64,000 nucleotides of DNA, taken from the NCBI GenBank assembly GCA_030765065.1, contig CM060986.1, forward strand, positions 77,617,573 to 77,681,572, in the 5' to 3' direction. Each line of letters starts with the position of its first letter. The first letter of the stretch is position 1. This document shows, piece by piece, positions 11,538 through 22,859 of this stretch. The notes under the pieces were generated by a model. The model was not told the DNA's origin and did not search any database. It was given only the letters and a program-made list of their open reading frames with translations. Both the position numbers and the translations under genes were made by a program. This stretch comes from Deroplatys truncata. Its lineage: Eukaryota; Arthropoda; Insecta; Mantodea; Mantidae.

Positions 11538-12290
11538 GCTAATTTTCGTGAGGCGCAAGGGGAATAAGGTAGGCTTTAAGCGGTAGTAAAATATTTTAAG
11601 AGCTGATTGCTATGTGGAGAATTCCATTATCTTTGCCTGTCCAGGCATGAAATAAGAAATAACAAATTCTCACTTGAGAAAATGTATATGTATTCGAAAA
11701 TTGAAACAAATCACAAGGAATATCTCGGAAATGGTCCATTCCACAAAAAATGTATATGACAGTAATTGTGTGTTTTAACGAGATCTACATTTTGTGTATA
11801 GTAATGTTTTGTCTGTCCCTTACAGTTTACCAGTTATACGAGTCATTCATTATAAAGAGCGCTTTTGAGGACCTTTCCAGAAAATTCAAGATATACACTT
11901 CATTTGCAATAAAAATACCTTAAACATGTGATATTTTAATCAAAATCGTTGGAGTCTTTTTTGAGAAAATCAAAACTTTCGAAAAATGTTCCATGTAAAG
12001 GATGAGGGGATTTTATAGAAAATCTTTGTGTCGCATCCTTAGAAGATAGTAAACTCAAGTACCAAGTGTGGTATTTATCCAACTCTTGTTTTTGTGTTTT
12101 GCTGCTCACAGAATGATTGACAGGCAGACTAAACGGATTGACAGACACACGGGCATGTTTTCAAAAATCTTTATTTTAATTCAGGGCACCTCAAAACAAT
12201 TTCTAGCAACATCTCGGTATCAAATTTTTGGGTGGAATGCAGTACTTCCCCTACTCACTTTAAATAGTGGAAAAAGTAAAAATAGGGGTG
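11538..12290 (-). repeat. R-family repeat copy R7 (A variant), right arm of an inverted pair
   Basis: Reverse-oriented copy running from TTAATCTTATTGCTAATTTT to the degenerate ACTTTAAATAGTGGAAAAAG end. With R6 it forms arms of about 0.75-0.8 kb around a 125-base spacer. Confidence 0.85.
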
Positions 12291-12365
12291 AAAAAATATT
12301 CTTGGATTCCACCTTGTCATTTGAACAGGATTCTGAAACAAAATTCACAGTTGCAGTATATAATA

Positions 12366-12369
12366 TGTA

Positions 12370-12420
<51 letters not shown>
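12366..12420. repeat. (ATT)n microsatellite
   Basis: Uninterrupted ATT trinucleotide run of about 18 units. Confidence 0.95.
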
Positions 12421-13001
12421 AGGGTTAAATCAGGTAAAATAAGTAACGATGGTTGTAGTGCAGAAAAATAATTACCTGCAGTCATCATTGTTGCTGATGA
12501 GTCCAAGTATACGTCATTGTGCTGGTTGTTGTAAAAGCTCTTAGCTGTAATGGAAAATCTTGTTAAGGATTGCAGATTCTTGTGTTTTATACGAGAGTAT
12601 GGGATTGGGGCGTACAAATCTTTCAGTTTGTCGATAGGTAAGATCGTCTTTTCTTCTTTTATCCTTTTTTTTCCGTGGTGTGTGGTTGAAACTGAGGTAT
12701 TGAACTATACAGAAGAATCTCCGTGATCCTTCATATACTTCCAGTGAAATTTGGATAGTAAATTTTTGGTGGAAATCACAGCATAGTTATACTAACAACT
12801 TTAGTCAGATATCGGAGAAAGTAAAATTTAGGAGCAAATTATTCATCTAATAATTTATAATCTATAGGCACTTTTGTATCCACAATTCCTTATAATTTTT
12901 GCAGATATAAAACACTACAAAACGTTGAAGTCTATTAGACCAATAATGCTCTTCTTCTCCGTTCTGTAAATCTACATTTCTGTTTAAACACAACACTGAT
13001 T
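12421..13001. other. noncoding stretch, nothing recognised
   Basis: AT-rich sequence with a few R-like words near 12740-12790 (TGAAATTTGGATAG, TTTTTGGTGGAA) but no continuous copy and no gene. Confidence 0.4.
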
Positions 13002-13332
13002 ACCCTCCTCTTTGTAGCACATGCACCCTCAAGGACTTACAAGCCAATGCCTTGGGTCAATAACCCGTCGAGGAGCAAGGAAACTCTGGATCAAATCATA
13101 TCCAGGATGAGTGATCAGCCCAATGCCTGGTGTGGTGGTGAAGAAGGATGTAGTGATGATAGGGATAATAGGAAAATTAGCGGATCAAATTATCCAATTC
13201 GGCATTCGCCTAGCAACTGAGGAAAACCGCGATAAAACCTTCGGTCAGATTGGTCGGCTCCGAGGTTTTAAACCCGGGACCTCCAGAATGTGGGCTACAG
13301 ACGTTACCGTCTGAGCCATTCCGCTCGCCTAA
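13002..13332 (-). mobile_element. SINE family A, copy A1
   Basis: A tRNA-derived SINE read on the minus strand. The head at 13332-13262 has a box A-like GGCTCAGACGGTAACGTC and a decayed box B-like GGGTTTAAAACC. The body contains ATCCAGGATGAGTGATCAGC (plus-strand reading) and ends ATTACCCTCCTCTTTGTAG. The same sequence recurs at 34242-34535/39612-39665, so the unit is a dispersed repeat of about 330 bases. Confidence 0.7.
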
Positions 13333-13339
13333 AAAAAAT

Positions 13340-15145
13340 CTGACATATTACATTCACATGATTTTCACTAACCTCTGTCATTTATTAGTGAGTATGCAAC
13401 TTATTCTTTCGAAAGTTTATTTTTCTATCTAATTCATTTTAATCTAGATTAAAGGTTTACAGAGATAGTTACATTACACATTTCGTTAGAGATACAAAGT
13501 GAACAGCGATAGTCAAATGTTTTAAGAACTGGACGCTGTATGCTGGTCTTAAAACTCCATACTCCTTCCATGCAATTGCGAGAAACAACTGAATGCTGAC
13601 AAGACTTTAAGAGAATGACCAAGAAATGAACAATTCGAACCTTTAACAACGTATAGCTCAGAAATGACTTATGCCACTAAACGTATTTTAAATAAATTAT
13701 GTGTTATAAAGAAATCACAATTTTTTGGGTAGTAGGCTTTTGTCTATTGCTAAACGTTTAACACTTATACAAGGTTAGACAAAATTCCTTTCGAATGAAG
13801 AGGGCTTCATAGGCTACTCCTATAAAATTCTAGATTGAGGCAATATTTTTAACACTTAAATAATTTCAGTCTAGTTATATAATATATATAATTCGATAAC
13901 AGCCCGCCTTAAAGCAATGTGTATGTAACAATATATAAAAAGTGTATATTACAGTCATTGTATATGTTTATATTATTGTATACATGTAATAATGTTATGT
14001 GCATGTATTACGCAATTTAATAATGTAGAAGCTGTGAGAAAAATAGGTTAAAAGTTGCTAACAATGAGGTAACCTTGAGGCAATAATGAGTAAGAATATT
14101 TAATAATGCTACTAGTCATTATTCGAGCAACAATATTGTAAATTTTGAGACAGTTTAAAATAGCCAATCAACAACCAGAAAAAGCTTTTTGAAGGTATTC
14201 TATTCGTCTAGTATTTGCCAATCAGAAACTAGAATATAGCAACATTTACAAATTTAGAGTTCAGTTGCTTGTACACAGTGCTCATAACTGGACGCGTTGC
14301 TTGCAGATAGTGTTCCTAACCGGACGCCAGATTTATCCTCAAGAAATTTAATACGTATTCAGTGTGAGACAACAAATTTTACGTGTTAAAAAGTGCAAGT
14401 AATTAATAAAAAAATCTCGCAGCTCTATCTCACTATATCAGTGAAGTGTTATTTAAATCGTGCCAAGCATTAATAAATGAGTGAAGTAAAATTAAAATCT
14501 GTGTAAGCCTACATTCTTCAGTCGCACCACCTCCCTGCTAAGACATTCATGTCGCTAAAAAAAAATACTGACGCAGCCGAGGCAAACATAAATATATAAT
14601 ATTTAAAGAAACAATCAAATTACAAAGTTAATATTTTTAAAATTTGGGACGAAGGTTACCGGGTACCATTCGTGTGGTTGCAACTACTTCAAGTTCGGCT
14701 CCCCAACAGTTGAACTACAATACAACTCCTACAACAAAATAACTTCGAGATATACATTTTATTCGCCATATAAATGTATTTAATATATGATATTAAAATA
14801 AAAATCGGTTCAGCCATTTTTTAGAAAATTAAATATTTGCAAAAATGTTCTATATTAAGCACAGTTTGCGGTGGAAAATTCTCTTGATAATCTTAATGTC
14901 GCATCTTCTTTGAAAAGATACTGCACCTAAATACCAAGTTTGGCATTTATCGGACTTTACGTTTCTAGTTATAATGTTCAGAGATACATACACTCTCTCT
15001 GAGACACGGACATTTTTCTAAAAATTCTTCATTTGGATTCAGGGTGCCTCAAAACATATATTTTGTATGTATGAAATATCAAATATAGAATTTTGGGTGT
15101 AATGCAATACCTTTTCTGCCTACCAGGTACATGGTAGAAAAAGTA
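13340..15145 (-). repeat. R-family repeat copy R8 (B variant), split by a solo LTR
   Basis: The first part, 13340-13835, runs from ATTACATTCACATGATTTTC to AAAATTCTAGAT. The second, 14748-15145, resumes with AGATATACATTTTATTCGCC and ends at a degenerate TACCAGGTACATGGTAG palindrome. Removing the LTR and one AGAT copy gives the normal unit order of TTCTAGAT followed by ATACATTTT. Confidence 0.75.
13836..14747 (+). mobile_element. solo LTR of a Gypsy-like retrotransposon (fossil)
   Basis: A 912-base TG-beginning unit inserted in R8 and flanked by a perfect 4-base target duplication AGAT (13832-13835 and 14748-14751). It is homologous along its whole length to 60062-60964, where the same sequence is followed by a primer-binding-site-like stretch; that defines it as an LTR. 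Only one LTR and no internal region are present. Divergence between the two copies is substantial, so the insertions are old. It carries AATAAA-type words and CCAAT-like words (ATAGCCAATC). Confidence 0.75.
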
Positions 15146-15639
15146 CAATAAACGTTATTAAAAGAAAAGATAGCATACTAAATGTTATAGATTACATCCT
15201 GCTCTTGCACGTAACTACATAAATAATGTTACGTAACCTGCAAGGATAGAAAATCTGGAAAAGGCGATACAATGCATATTTGCGGAAGAAAGGAAGAACG
15301 TGCCCTTCAGCTTCATCCAAGCGTGAACTAAACGTGCTTGCAGGATGAATGGGTACTATAAAGTGTCGCCTGCATAGCCACTGGGGATGAGTAGGTCAGT
15401 CCCGGTATGTGGGTGCACTTCTTTTATTTATTATTTGATTCATCATAAAGGTGAAGCAATTAGTATATGCTTCATTAGTCGCGTATTTGTATAACCTTTC
15501 ATTCTATGAGTAGCCTAAAGGACAATACTTGGTACCTATATGTACAGGTTTAATCCTATCCAAATGAATGCATCATTACATGCATAAGATTGAACTTCAA
15601 TGTGGTGTTGCTCATCGAACAATAACTAAGCATACTAAC
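15146..15639. other. noncoding stretch, nothing recognised
   Basis: A moderately GC-richer patch lies at 15290-15410. No repeat partner and no gene were seen. Confidence 0.4.
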
Positions 15640-16401
15640 GTAAATAAAAGTAAAAGAAGTAACAGAACGAACGTATTTTTACTTTACCTTGTAACTAATA
15701 GGGAGCAAGTATTGCATTTCACCATTAAGTTCACTATTGAAATTTCAACGCAAATGCATGTTTTGAGGTCTCCTGAATTAAACAAAAACCTTTTCTAGTA
15801 AATGAACCATGTGTTTTTGGATATGTGTGTGAACAACAAACTCAAAAACGAAATGTTGAATAAATTCCAAACTTAAATACTAAGCTCACTGTCGAACAAA
15901 AATGCAACTTAAAATTTTTCAAGCAAATCTCCCCGCCCGAAACCACACTTTACATTGAATTTTTTTCAAAATTTTGTATTCTCTTAAGCATGTCTTTAAT
16001 AATTTTTATTTAGGTGTCGTATATTAAGATTACACAAAATTAATTTTCTGGCAATAGCCTACCTCCCATTCCTTCGGAAGGAATCTGTATAATTTTGTAC
16101 AGCTGGTAAACCAAACGAAAGTCTTACTAAATAAAAAATATAGTTAGGTTTATAAGAGACAACTTATTTCACATAACGTCATTTAGATATCCTTTTTCAC
16201 TGCTTTATTTCATGTTTTGAAGTACTGCCAAGCTTCAGTTGTTTCTCATGATGTCACAGAAAGGTCATCGGATATCAAAACCCACAAATAATTATCCGTT
16301 ATAAAACATTTCAGTAATGCTATCCCCTTTTTACATATAACGAAATGCGTAATGGAGCTATTTATGCAAACATTTTCCTCAAGTAACTATACAAATGTAT
16401 A

Positions 16402-17669
16402 GGGTCCTTCAACAAGAGTGTCCTATCTTTGAACTTAAATAATACAGGCTGTATAAACGATAGAGGTTTATTTCTTTTTTATTTTGGAACATAATTAATG
16501 TCATACATGTGGAAGAAAACATTAGTTAAGTGACCGCCGCGACTTCGTTGGGTTGCGCGTATACGGTTGACCCAATTTTCAATGACAGAAGAACTTAGGT
16601 CCAACTTCATGAATAACACGCATGATTTTATTCATAAGATCATTTACTGTTTCTGGCTTGTTAACATGAACTCGAGATTTAACATAACCCCATAAGAAGT
16701 AATCCAACGGCATTAAATCACATGACCTGGGCCATTAACATCAACACCGAGAAATGATGAAACCTCTGAAACTCTCCTTCAAAAGATCGATTGTTTCGAG
16801 AGCAATGACACCATGTTGATGGAACCAGATATTTCAGAGATCCATACCATCCAATTGTGGCCAAAATTAGTCCCTTATAAGAGCCCGTTGACAGTTAGAG
16901 CTTCTCCATCTTCATCTTGGTAAACATATGGACCAATGATTCTGCCATATCAAAATCCACACCACACAGTAACCTTCTGGGGATTAAGTGGTCGTTCATG
17001 AATCTGCATTAGATTGTGATTGCTCCAGTGCCGGCAATTGTGTTTGTTAACACAACCACCCATTCAAAAGTGTGCTTCGACAAAAAGTCGGCTTCGATGA
17101 TTTTTCGACAAAAATCTGGGTCAGATTCCAATAGCTCCATAGCCCAGTCAGCGAATACACGGCGGAACCTATGGTCGTTGGGCTTTAGTTCTTGAGTTAA
17201 CCCCATTTTGTAAGGGTGAAACTTCAAGTCCAGATGCAGAATTCGCCAAGTTGTGGTCGGCGAAAGCCCCAATTCTTGCGCTCGACGAGTAATTGATTTG
17301 CTTCCGTTCTCGCGTACACTCTCACGAACGGCACCTTGTTTTCGTTGGGGCGCTTACATCGATTACGTACAGGCGTTCTTTGATCGCTGACAGAACCACT
17401 TCTTTCAAATTTATCGATCAAACGCCAAATCGTTCTCTCGCAGGGACGATTATGCACACCGTAAACTTCACGCAATACACAGAAGGTTTGGCGAACAGAT
17501 GATCCATTTTAAGAATAAATTTTCACAATTTCTACTCGTTGCTGAATACTGTAACGTTCCATGGCTATTTGTTAATAACAACTGTAACCACATGAATAAA
17601 ATGACTGCTGTAACTCAATAACAACAGCTATTCACATGTTAAAGATAGGACACACTTGTTGAAAGACCC
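16402..17669 (-). mobile_element. mariner-like DNA transposon, inactive, inserted in R9
   Basis: Ends are GGGTCCTTCAACAAGAGTGT on the left and, reverse complemented, GGGTCTTTCAACAAGTGTGT on the right. They match over about 30 bases. TA dinucleotides lie at 16400-16401 and 17670-17671. It contains a minus-strand transposase relic. Confidence 0.9.
16522..17562 (-). pseudogene. mariner-like transposase with DUF4817-type head, inactive
   Basis: Transposase of the surrounding element. The start at 17562 gives MERYSIQQRVEIVKIYS, then VRQTFCVLREVYGVHNRP and LIDKFERSGSVSDQRTPVRN, the helix-turn-helix head common in insect mariner relatives. LGLSPTTTWRIL, HPYKMGLTQELKPNDH and DFCRKII follow. The third catalytic aspartate is visible in LDYFLWGYVKSRVHVNKPET near the C-terminus, with TRNPTKSRRSLN before the stop at 16522. 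The copy is broken by an in-frame stop soon after the start, a frameshift near 17230-17290, loss of sense after DFCRKII, and further stops before DYFLWG. The middle catalytic block is not recognisable. The family is firm. Confidence 0.85.
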
Positions 17670-17765
17670 TATTTAAACGAATAAATGTTTGTAAGAAATC
17701 TCTGTGGGAATCTATGAAAATAAACGAAAGTGGGTAGAGAAAGTAATGTGAACTTAACCATCCTA

Positions 17766-18350
17766 AGTTGTACGTTTTCTGCTAGTTACTATAATAAGTA
17801 TAGGAAGTGCATTACTGGAAAATCCGTTTTGAGGTCCCTTAAATGAAATTTTTAAACAAAGTGTTAGTGTGTGTGTGTGGTGAACATAATACTCAAAAAG
17901 CAGAATACGGATAAACACCAAACTTCGCAATTAAATTCATCCTCCAAGGATGCAGTACGGTAATTTTCAAGAAAATATCTTCATCCCGAGCTACCATTTA
18001 GATGAAAAACGTTCTTTATTTTTAAATTTCTCAAAAATTACTGTAACGATTTTAACAAAAATACCATAAGCTTAATATAGGTATTTACATTACAAATGAA
18101 ATGTATATTTTGAAGTTTCTGGGAATAGCTTGTGAAGTCCACACAAAGGTGTAGATATGGTTTAAGCTCACATAATAAAATGTTTTTTGGCGTTAACCAT
18201 CTGCCTTAACTGAATTACAATATTGGAAATTATTATAAAGGTACTTGGTATTTGCAGTAAAACACAAATTACTTATTCCTGTATCACATTTATGTGAGAT
18301 ATTCTTAATAACATAACATGTAGCCGATTTTCGACTGTTCATTTGTATGG
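17766..18350 (+). repeat. R-family repeat copy R10, diverged
   Basis: Follows R9 head to tail. Recognisable blocks are CCGTTTTGAGGTCCCTTAAA, the GT run, GGATAAACACCAAACTT, TTTTCAAGAAAATAT and TGTATATTTTGAAGTTTCTG. The second half fades out by about 18350. Confidence 0.65.
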
Positions 18351-18487
18351 AAATAAACAAAATTGATATAAACGCACTTCTGCTGTTAACCTCAGGCAGG
18401 GGCTCAGTATGGCTCAGTATAAAAACTGTACTGTTTTACTGAGCATCGTTTATCAATACACGCTAAAACGCTACAGACAAAGCCTTT

Positions 18488-18680
18488 ATCATAATGAAAC
18501 AAAAATCTGATGTGCTACATTCACACGAATTTCTCTGCTCGCTCTTTTAGAAACCATTCTTAGAAAATGCTGTTTCTGTATATAATTCTTGTTAATAGAC
18601 ATAAACTTTCTTTCACACTTAAACATTTAGTTGTAGATATAAAAAGGATACAGTGGGCTAAAGCGACTGTTTCACTGATA
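18488..18680 (-). repeat. R-family fragment R11
   Basis: Reverse-oriented start of the B variant: ATCTGATGTGCTACATTCAC, ATTTCTCTGCTCGCTC, AAACCATTCTTAGAAAA and TTAAACATTTAG blocks are seen. The remainder is absent. Confidence 0.55.
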
Positions 18681-20334
18681 CCGCAACTGAGAGTTAATGA
18701 CCCATCTCGTTTAAAGGACTGTTATTTTTTAATCAATCACGGCCATGATTCTACTTAATATTTATCAATATACCTTTATCACCTGCTCCTTTGGACTTCC
18801 CTTTTTTGTAGAGTTTGGAGTATGATTTTGTTGTGGCTCAGCTATCAACAATCAGTGTCGCTACGTTTAAACATAAAAATGGCAGAAACGATATTTGGTA
18901 AGCCTTCAAATGAAGATATAAATGAGATTATTAATTAGTCATGCCAATTCTAGCGCAGCGATAAGGACGAATTTCATCTGTAATCCTTCAGTGTATTCTC
19001 ATCAAATAAATTGATCAATGTTTCATATTCTTTGGACTGTAAAATAAGTTTTGGAACAGTTTTATTTTCACGTTCCTTGCATCTCTGTCTCTTGAAACTC
19101 CTGGTCTTCAAATGGACTGAACTTTATTTGATATTCTTTAAACCACATTTGTTTTAGCATTTTACCTGTGACATTCCATATTGTTTTAGCACCAATAAGA
19201 GGAAATCAAACCGAGAAGATTACAAGGAATGCACTATAAAATTAACGAGATAATTGTGTTTTTAAATAATGTTCGTAATATACCAATGAATTCAAACAAG
19301 TTATCAGCCTTTTTCTGTAAAGAAAGTCAAAACCTATAACGTTGATAACATAGATTTTATTTGTTTCATATTTTCCCTACTAGGAGCATTCTTATAAACA
19401 TAGATAAAAAAGCGAATTCCTATTGTAAGTCCCGCACTTGAGATAGCAGAAAATAAAACCGATGTGATAAAGATGCACTGATCAAACAAACAAGGCGTGA
19501 CTATAAGATTCTAGCTTGTTTTCGAAAACAGTGTCACTTATATTGTAAGGAAATACAAATATTATTACATGTCGGGGTGAAGGCCAAAAAGGTTACCAGA
19601 AAATGATTCATTTAGGTCACCCCAACACGCACATGGGGGGTGTAACTCGCTGGCAGCAAAAAGTCCGGACCTTGGTGTGTGGATTTAAGGGGAAGGCTTG
19701 GGTTTTATATTACACTGAAAAATTACATAACACTCATTACCTTCAAATACCTGGGATTTATTTACAAACGTTTGGCGATTCTACATAATGAGCAAAGGAA
19801 ACAGGATGGAGGGAGATGCCACGAAACCATAGACCGGTCACAAACACGTCTGGTTCCAACAACCACTTCCACTGGAGTGACGCTATCAAACCCCCACCAA
19901 CCGTGTCTAGCCAAAGCCAAACAGGGCTGACGTCATACCAGGCAGTTTCAAACAGATCTTTCCCTTTGACGTGGTCCTCACCGAAAGGAAAGACCGTTAA
20001 GCTGAAATATAACTAAGGCGACACAATAATGCTTCGTCTTTTAGCAACAATACAACACAAGAGTGCGTCTGGTAATGACAATAAAATAATACGCCATAAT
20101 ATTTTATGATTTTATTACAATAATCATGATTTTTTGGGCAAATCACGTGATTTGAGAATTTATCGATGATTTGGAAACCACCTTACCACAGTTCAGATTT
20201 TTAAGAAGCGTGTCACTATGTAATGTCATTGAAATTACATTTTATTTGCATGACTACGAGAAAAAAGAATAGGGATTGAACACTTGACAAACATTTAACT
20301 ATTTGCAAATTGAATCCATTCATAAAGCATCTTA
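18681..20334. other. long noncoding stretch, nothing firm
   Basis: No gene. The segment 19560-20020 is less AT-rich and contains GTCGGGGTGAAGGCC, which loosely resembles TTGGGGCGAAGGCCACC in the 60 kb LTR. The resemblance is too short to call homology. The remainder is AT-rich and featureless by eye. Confidence 0.4.
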
Positions 20335-20550
20335 CCTCTGTGATATGGGGGCAGCGTGTCTACTCCGCATTCAAAATGTCTCGAGTTCGAATCTCGGTTG
20401 AGCTGAGTTAGTTGGATGAGATTTTTATGGTTTTCCTTTATCCTGAGAAGAATAATGTCGGGTAATTGTAAGCTCTAGAGCCCCATTTCACCCATTCATT
20501 TTCCGATGAAGGGAAAAAACTTTAAAAACATTAAAAGAGTCTCAGAAATG
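20335..20550 (+). mobile_element. SINE family D, copy D1
   Basis: A tRNA-like head with a clear box B, GAGTTCGAATCTCGG, is followed by GATTTTTATGGTTTTCCTTTATCCTGAGAAGA. The same box-plus-body order recurs at 21060-21300 and in weaker form at 27490-27690. Confidence 0.65.
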
Positions 20551-20559
20551 GACAACGGC

Positions 20560-20910
20560 GCAAAGCTTATTTGAAATAAATTGTACACTTTAAGGAGATC
20601 CATATTTTGCGTGCAGTAACTTTCTGTTTTATCAATTAATTTTACCAGTTTTCCGAATGAAAAGACCTTCACAGACTATTCCCAGAAAATTGAACATTAC
20701 TTACTATTTTTCATGCACATATCTTAAACATAATGTATTTTAAAGAAATCGTTATAGGCATTTTTGAGAAAATCTAAATTAACGAAGATTTGTCCATGTA
20801 AAGAGCAGTTTGGTGTGGGGGATTTTCTTGAAATTATTCGTGTCGCATCCTTAGAAGATACTAGCCGGCATCGATTTTTTCGATGGAATGCAGTACTCCT
20901 ACTAGAGAAA
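20560..20910 (-). repeat. R-family repeat copy R12, partial
   Basis: Reverse-oriented segment from GATCCATATTTTGCGTGCAG through CCCAGAAAATTGAACATTAC and GGGGGATTTTCTTGAAA to GATGGAATGCAGTACT. The outer ends are not intact. Confidence 0.7.
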
Positions 20911-21059
20911 GCAGAGATAGTAAAAATCCGTGTCATGAGAGCGGCGGGCTATCGCGTCACTCAAGAGAACCCTTGTGCTTTCCAATATAAACCTACCTCC
21001 TGACTTTAGATTTTCACAAATGTCGTTACCCTCTCCGCCAATCATTATGGTACAAGAGG

Positions 21060-21300
21060 ATTTTATTGCACCTCTGTAAGTTGGGAGTAGCGTAGGTCTC
21101 GAGTTCGAATCTCGGTTAGAGTGAGTTACCTGGATAAGATTTTATCCAGGGTTTTCCTTTATCCTGAGAAGAGGAATGTTAGGTATCTTAAGCTTTAAGT
21201 ACACCGGACCACTTGAGCATTATTTCACCCCTTTTGTTCATTCGTCGTCCATTATGTCCTACCGGTTTAAGTATGTTAATTAATCATCAAAAATCAAAAC
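21060..21300 (+). mobile_element. SINE family D, copy D2
   Basis: Contains GAGTTCGAATCTCGGTTAGA, GAGTTACCTGGATAAGATTT, GGTTTTCCTTTATCCTGAGA and a run of short words shared with D1. About 200 bases are alignable by eye. Confidence 0.65.
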
Positions 21301-21357
21301 AAGAACTATGACACCTTGATGGCTAAATGATCCTTGACCGAAGTGCCTCCTCATAGT

Positions 21358-21841
21358 AGTATGATGTAGGATGTTTCATAGGGGGGATACCTCATCACTG
21401 CTGATCTATTGCAGATACACCTCCCAGGAGGCCGTAGGAGGTCGCCGGTCTGCAGCCAGACAGCCCACAGAGACGCGCAGAAGCCCTAATATTTAGAGTT
21501 TCAGCACCCGCACTCCAGTAGAGGCGAAGAGTCCCGAGAAGGCGACGAGGTGACCGTAACGGGCGGGACAACGCACCCTGGTGTTCACCGGATGAAATGT
21601 CTACAAATCGCAAGCAACTACGCCATCTGCCCGACATCGTCAGCACCTTAGGACCCCAAGACTCACCTGAAACATGGAAGCGAGGGGAAATGGGAGGATA
21701 GGAGAAATCGTGGTAGAATACACCACCCCGGCAGGGGAAAACCACGAAAAACTCTATGGGTAGAGTTGGCGGTTCCCGAGAATCAAACCCGGGACCAGGC
21801 CTCAGACGTTGCCACCTGAGCCATCCCGCTCGGTTTCTCAT
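21358..21841 (-). mobile_element. SINE family B, copy B1
   Basis: Read on the minus strand, the head at 21841-21770 is ACCGAGCGGGATGGCTCAGG, then CAACGTCTGAGGCC and GGTTTGATTCTCGG, giving box A and box B in tRNA order. The body includes GAGTTTTTCGTGGTTTTCCC. The tail ends GAGGTATCCCCCC..ACATCCTACATCAT. It is about 480 bases long. The long open frame it carries is incidental, because the frame is not kept in copies B2 and B3. Confidence 0.7.
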
Positions 21842-22085
21842 AACAGTAGTGCTTGTTTAGTACAATGTTTGTCTTCTGACTTCAGGTGAAAGTTAGAACT
21901 TCACATGAGCGAAGCAATTTTAAAATATCACTCGTACTGTGACATTACGTCCAAAACAGGTACAATACTCTCACCTCCTGATTCATGTAAGTTGCTCTAT
22001 ACACAGAGACTCACATGTTTTCAGCTTACAGTGAAGAAACAAAGCCTTTATCCAATATGTAAATCTCTGATAGGCAAAATTACTC
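21842..22085. other. noncoding stretch, nothing recognised
   Basis: AT-rich spacer without repeat partner. A 61-codon frame at 21905-22090 has no recognisable content. Confidence 0.4.
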
Positions 22086-22089
22086 TGTG

Positions 22090-22345
22090 AAGAATTTTAG
22101 CCGACCGGCACGTTGTTGAAACCCCATTAACGTTGTATTTGTTTCCCTTGATGATCTTTTTAATAAGGGACAATTTATTTAGCGAGCAACCTCTTTAATC
22201 AAGCGGCCATTGAAGCCCGCCGGCAAACGAGCGCTTTGATGTGCCTTCGTCACAAAGGCACGGCAAACACGCTTGGCCATTGCTCGCAGCCATGCATAAT
22301 GGGAGGACTTATTGTACCGTTTACACTAGAGACCATTGTCTTTGA
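22090..22345. other. candidate conserved noncoding element with hairpin
   Basis: Unique, GC-richer and free of open frames. A perfect 7-base stem GTGCCTT (22241-22247) pairs with AAGGCAC (22255-22261) around a 7-base loop. The direct repeat CGGCAAAC lies on each side (22221-22228, 22261-22268). CTTTAATCAAGCGGCCATTGA and several TAAT cores are also present. No function is claimed. Confidence 0.3.
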
Positions 22346-22859
22346 GTGCACACTTTTCCCCTTAATTTATAAACCGAGCAACTTGTTCAAACTGCCGTAA
22401 AAGATTTAGAAACACGCTTGGGGGTTCCACGCTGTCAGAGGTAACGATGAGGAAAATGACAGGTATAAACTACAGCTTCTCGAAGAAGAGGTTAATTAAT
22501 AACAGCTCTCTATGTAGAAGAATCTTAACTCAGCTTCCTTTGTCGCTTTAGACCTCATAGTTTTAAAAGACTGAACATTTTGGAAACATTGTTAGGCAAG
22601 TAAATATAATGAAGTATTTAAATAGACAGGAATTTTAATTCTGGGGCATAAAATTTACGTAGTTATAGTTGTCGTGCTGCAGTTCTGAACACAATACGTT
22701 GAAGGAATGAGCGGGCAGATTTCGTATCACGTTGGACTAAAATATAGCTTTCGGCTTATGGTTTTAAAATTACAGAATTTCATAACTTACGTGTATCGTA
22801 TTACGATAAAAAATCGTTCATATATGATTAGTGGCCTCTTGCAGCAATGACAACAATGA
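22346..22859. other. noncoding stretch, nothing recognised
   Basis: AT-rich; no gene, repeat partner or transposon motif was seen. Confidence 0.4.

Larger units (their letters stand above)
15640..17765 (+). repeat. R-family repeat copy R9, split by a mariner element
   Basis: The left part, 15640-16401, starts TTTTTACTTTACCTTGTAAC and shows GAACAACAAACTCAAAAACG and CTTAAATACTAAGC blocks. The right part, 17670-17765, resumes with ATAAATGTTTGTAAGAAA and ends AAAGTGGGTAGAGAAAGTAA. Confidence 0.75.

Noticed and set aside
19560-20020. GC-richer block considered as an LTR or gene fragment
   Set aside because: Only a 12-15 base resemblance to the 60 kb LTR could be seen, and none of the frames shows a known motif.
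21395-21841. 148-codon minus-strand open frame
   Set aside because: It lies inside SINE B1 and its frame is not kept in the homologous copies at 28230-28735 and 29025-29560.
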